Assembly: GCA_035506575.1 (NCBI GenBank)
Contig: DATJPD010000114.1
Coordinates: 10,194 to 74,193 of the forward strand
DNA length: 64,000 bases
Source: DATJPD01 sp035506575
GTDB lineage: Bacteria > Pseudomonadota > Alphaproteobacteria > CACIAM-22H2
Direction of reading: 5' to 3'
In this document: in pieces, positions 61,414-64,000 of the stretch
Layout of the letters: each line of letters starts with the position of its first letter
How positions within the stretch are numbered: the stretch's first letter is position 1
Notes under the pieces: generated by a model
Databases searched by the model: none
Told to the model about the DNA's origin: nothing
Seen by the model: only the letters and a program-made list of their open reading frames with translations
Program-made: the position numbers and the translations under genes

Positions 61414-62895
61414 CTACGCCTGCCGGACCAAGCGGCGAAGGGCCAGCGTTTCCTCGGCGTCGAGTCCGAAGCCGATCATCAGACTCACGAATGTCGCCGT
61501 GATGCCGGCCGCGACCATGGTCAGCGTGAGCCAGGAGATATGAGGCCACAGCTTAGTCAGCCCGATCCCAACGGCCATCGCCGCGGCAGCGGCAAGCGGG
61601 ATCCCGCGCGCGACACGAGCCACATAGACGTGTCCGCTCAAGCCGGCGCGTTCCGCGGCGAGGATGCTGAGAGCCACGGACATCATACCGACTGCAATGG
61701 CTTGCAGCGCGGCAAACGAAATGGCGTCGATATCCGACAATAGATAGAGGGCTGCGGCCGCCAGGAACAGCGCTGCCGTTCCCGCCGACTGTATAAAGAC
61801 AATCGCGACCACGCGCCCCGAGCCCCAGAGGAAGTACCTGGCGCTCTCGCCCAGCGCGTGGGCGGCAACGGCCGCGGCGGTGATCTGCATCGCCGGGACC
61901 ACCGTCACCATGTCGGCGCCGACCCACAATGTCATGAACGGGGCGGCGATCAGCCACATCGTCACCACGGCCGGCGCGCACAGGACGACGGCGATGCGCG
62001 CGGACGAGACGGCGACGGTGGCGCGCGCCTCCGGGCCGCTGCCGACGAGTCCGCTCGCCGCCGGCATGGCGACCTCGGCGGCGCGCGTCACAAAGCCGGC
62101 CAGCGCCCATGGAACCTTCTGCGCGACACTGAAGCCCACGACTGCGGCCGGAGTGGCCACTTGGCCCAGGATCACCACGCCAAGGCTCCAGAACAACGAT
62201 GACAGGCCATCCGAGATCTGGCTCGCAAGCCCGAACCGGACCAGCCGCATCGGGGCGGTCGGCCAACGAAGCGCCGGCCGAAAGGCGGCCTCGCGGCAGA
62301 CGACCGCAGCCACCCCAAGCTTCGCCAGCGCGATCAAGGTAACGATCGTCGCTTCCCATAGCGCCGCGGCGACAATGTCGCCGCCGGCCAGGAGGATGAC
62401 AATGACCCCGCCGGATTGAATCGCTGCTTCCGTCGTTACGAGAATCCCCGCAAGGTCGAACCGCCGTCGGCCCCAGAGGACCGACATGCTGTAGTTGTTG
62501 AGCATCGACATCGCGGCCATGACTGCCCCGGCGGCGAGGATCGTCAGCCGGTACCCCTCGAGGTGCTCGAGCTGAAGCCACCCGGCCAGGAATGTCGTCG
62601 ATCCCGCCACCATGGCCAAGCCGGCGATGAAGGTCGCCGCGGCCCGCAGGTGTTGTCTCGTTTCCATCCCAAGGCGGCTTCCCTCGGCGGCGATCAGGTG
62701 CACAATCGTCCAACCGATACCGAAATCGACCAGGACGACGGACTTCGAGGTGGCCAGGACGATGATCCAGTCGGCATAAACGGCGGTCGGCAGCTTGGTC
62801 ACGAAGAGCGGCACGGCGATCAGTCCGAGGACCGCGGTGAGTACACTCGCCGAGAGATTGAACAGGCTGTCTCGGAGGAGGCGGCGCTGCTCCAT
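61414..62895 (-). CDS. Wzx-like oligosaccharide flippase
   Basis: A 493-residue polytopic membrane protein with about 12-14 helices and the N-terminus LRDSLFNLSASVLTAVLGLI, VPLFVTKLPTAVYADWIIVL typical of MOP-superfamily polysaccharide flippases. ATG 62895 overlaps the WecG stop. The frame continues upstream without a stop to 63552, but that part is only a shadow of wecG. It would flip lipid-linked repeat units to the periplasm. No Wzy polymerase is seen inside the window. Confidence 0.88.
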   Translation of the reverse strand: MEQRRLLRDSLFNLSASVLTAVLGLIAVPLFVTKLPTAVYADWIIVLATSKSVVLVDFGIGWTIVHLIAAEGSRLGMETRQHLRAAATFIAGLAMVAGSTTFLAGWLQLEHLEGYRLTILAAGAVMAAMSMLNNYSMSVLWGRRRFDLAGILVTTEAAIQSGGVIVILLAGGDIVAAALWEATIVTLIALAKLGVAAVVCREAAFRPALRWPTAPMRLVRFGLASQISDGLSSLFWSLGVVILGQVATPAAVVGFSVAQKVPWALAGFVTRAAEVAMPAASGLVGSGPEARATVAVSSARIAVVLCAPAVVTMWLIAAPFMTLWVGADMVTVVPAMQITAAAVAAHALGESARYFLWGSGRVVAIVFIQSAGTAALFLAAAALYLLSDIDAISFAALQAIAVGMMSVALSILAAERAGLSGHVYVARVARGIPLAAAAAMAVGIGLTKLWPHISWLTLTMVAAGITATFVSLMIGFGLDAEETLALRRLVRQA

Positions 62896-63701
62896 CACAC
62901 CTCTCCCACGGCGTCGCAAGCCTCGTCGTCGAGCGAGAAATGGCGCAGGCCCGTCGCCGCCAGCAGCGACAAGAAGAGGAATGCCGGCACCGTGTGCAGA
63001 TAACGGCGGGCGAGCCGCCGCGGCTCGGTGAGCAGCCGGAAGACCCATTCGAGCCCGCTGCGCTGCAGCCAGCGGGGAGCCTGAGCCTTGCGGCCGGACA
63101 GGAAATCGAAGGCTGCCCCGACGCCGATCATCGCCGCCGCGGAGACATGCGGTGCGTGCCGCGCCATCCAGCGCTCCTGCTTGGGGCTGCCGAGGCCCAC
63201 CCATACGAACTCGGCCTTGGCCGCATCGAGTGCCGCGACAGCCTGGCGATCGACGCCGCTTTGCGTGGCTTCGGGCGGCGGCGCGTAGATGCCGACGGGC
63301 CGAAATCCCGGGAAGCGCCGGGCCAGCGAGTCGGCCAATGCCTCCGCGACCCCTGGCGCTCCGCCCAGAAGGAAATGCCGCCGCCGGCGCAGGGTCTCGT
63401 CCTGCAGCACGGCGCACATCAGGTCGGGGCCGTAGACCCGGTCGACTTCGGGGAAGCCGAGGGCGCGGCAAAACCAAACCACCGGCATGCCGTCGGGCGT
63501 CACCATCCCGGCCTCGTTGTGGATGCGGCGAAACCCCTCGTCGTGCTGACACAGAACCACGCCATGCGCATCGCGGATGCAGACGTAGCCGTGCTCATTG
63601 CGTTCTAGCCAGCCGGCCAGCGTTCGCACGGCCGATGCGAGGTTGACGCGGCTGACGCCGACGCCGAGCACGTTGGCCCGCGGCGGGCGGCGGGGGCTCA
63701 A
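62895..63701 (-). CDS. WecG/TagA/CpsF family glycosyltransferase
   Basis: A 268-residue GT26 enzyme. The start is taken as TTG 63701, overlapping the sugar-transferase stop (TTGA), giving MSPRRPPRANVLGVGVSRVN. Hallmarks are NEAGMVTPDGMPVVWFCRAL, VYGPDLMCAVL, FLLGGAPGVAEALADSLARRFPG (core LLGGAPGVAE), VWVGLGSPKQERWM and MIGVGAAFDFLSG. It adds the second sugar to the lipid carrier after the initiating phosphosugar transferase encoded just upstream. Confidence 0.92.
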   Translation of the reverse strand: MSPRRPPRANVLGVGVSRVNLASAVRTLAGWLERNEHGYVCIRDAHGVVLCQHDEGFRRIHNEAGMVTPDGMPVVWFCRALGFPEVDRVYGPDLMCAVLQDETLRRRRHFLLGGAPGVAEALADSLARRFPGFRPVGIYAPPPEATQSGVDRQAVAALDAAKAEFVWVGLGSPKQERWMARHAPHVSAAAMIGVGAAFDFLSGRKAQAPRWLQRSGLEWVFRLLTEPRRLARRYLHTVPAFLFLSLLAATGLRHFSLDDEACDAVGEV

Positions 63702-64000
63702 TAGGCCCCCTTGCCGCTGATCACCGTGGCGGCGGTGAGCAGCAGGATGCGGACGTCGAACAGCGGCGACCAATGCGCGATGTATTCGAGATCGAGGTCC
63801 ACGCGCCGCCTTGCTTTCTCCACCGTCTCGGCTTCGCCCCGGTAGCCGGCGACCTGCGCCCAGCCGGTGATGCCGGGCTTCATGCGATGACGCGCGGCAT
63901 AGTTGGCCACGACCTGCCGGTAGTCTGCATCGGCGGCCAGCATGCCGACCGGATGCGGCCGCGGTCCGATCAGCGACATGTCGCCTTTGACCACGTTCAA
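63698..64000 (-). CDS. Undecaprenyl-phosphate sugar phosphotransferase, C-terminal part
   Basis: The last 100 codons of a bacterial sugar transferase cut by the window edge. GDMSLIGPRPHPVGML, YAARHRMKPGITGWAQV, YRGEAETVEKARRRVDLDLEYI and the closing DVRILLLTAATVISGKGAY are family hallmarks (ExoY/WbaP/WcaJ). It starts polysaccharide repeat-unit synthesis by moving a sugar phosphate to undecaprenyl phosphate. The true start is beyond base 64000. It is the first visible gene of the minus-strand operon. Confidence 0.93.
   Translation of the reverse strand: MNVVKGDMSLIGPRPHPVGMLAADADYRQVVANYAARHRMKPGITGWAQVAGYRGEAETVEKARRRVDLDLEYIAHWSPLFDVRILLLTAATVISGKGAY

Noticed and set aside
61414..63552. Apparent fusion of a 219-residue N-terminal part to the flippase
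   Set aside because: The extra part is the wrong frame of the WecG-like gene. The flippase has its own ATG at 62895, overlapping that gene's stop.

Overview
The window is chromosomal DNA of roughly two-thirds G+C, densely packed with genes in long overlapping operons. It has no tRNA or rRNA genes, insertion sequences, phage genes or CRISPR arrays that I could recognise. The gene content points to an alphaproteobacterium: a cysG-DUF2849-cysI-DUF934-cysH operon, a DNA polymerase IV with an N-terminal zinc ribbon, an extensin-family lipoprotein and two orphan Bug/TTT-type periplasmic binding proteins. Genus cannot be fixed from sequence alone.

Layout. 1-4.1 kb: the 3' end of a phosphodiesterase, a LacI regulator divergent from a 3-hydroxyisobutyrate-dehydrogenase-like gene with LacI-type operators between them, and a TTT binding protein. 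4.3-15.5 kb: a complete urea uptake and hydrolysis operon, urtABCDE-ureDABCEFG, preceded by a near-consensus sigma-54 (-24/-12) promoter, so probably nitrogen-controlled. 15.5-23.6 kb: a lipid A L-Ara4N set (arnT-like, arnB, arnC, two separate genes for the halves of ArnA, arnD) interrupted by an opposing MFS gene. 23.6-29 kb: a second MFS transporter, a MetE-C-like enzyme, a formate/nitrite channel and a fused PP2C phosphatase/Ser-Thr kinase. 29-36.6 kb: a LysR regulator flanked by direct repeats, an ectoine-hydroxylase-like protein that has lost both metal-binding histidines, then sulfate assimilation (cysG, DUF2849, cysI, DUF934, cysH) and a TauE-type exporter.

37-41.5 kb: an RND efflux adaptor and pump. 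41.6-45.4 kb: zinc alcohol dehydrogenase, TTT binding protein and IlvD/Edd dehydratase, probably for a sugar acid. 45.4-46.6 kb: extensin lipoprotein and a stand-alone response regulator on the minus strand. 47-51.1 kb: a tight five-gene operon (class II aldolase, alpha/beta hydrolase, PuuE-like deacetylase, FlK-like thioesterase, class III CoA-transferase) ending in a terminator; this is the best candidate for an undescribed pathway. 51.2-58.5 kb: small acidic protein, panB, SbmA/YddA-like ABC exporter, DNA polymerase IV, FAD monooxygenase, ureidoglycolate lyase (a urea-producing enzyme) and pirin. 58.5-64 kb, minus strand: an exopolysaccharide operon (sugar transferase, WecG/TagA, Wzx-like flippase, methyltransferase, GNAT/FemAB-like protein, GT4) running off the right edge.

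The strongest threads are nitrogen scavenging from urea, envelope modification and export, and sulfate assimilation. Several regulatory signals (operators, sigma-54 promoter, repeated 9-mers and palindromes) are reported separately.
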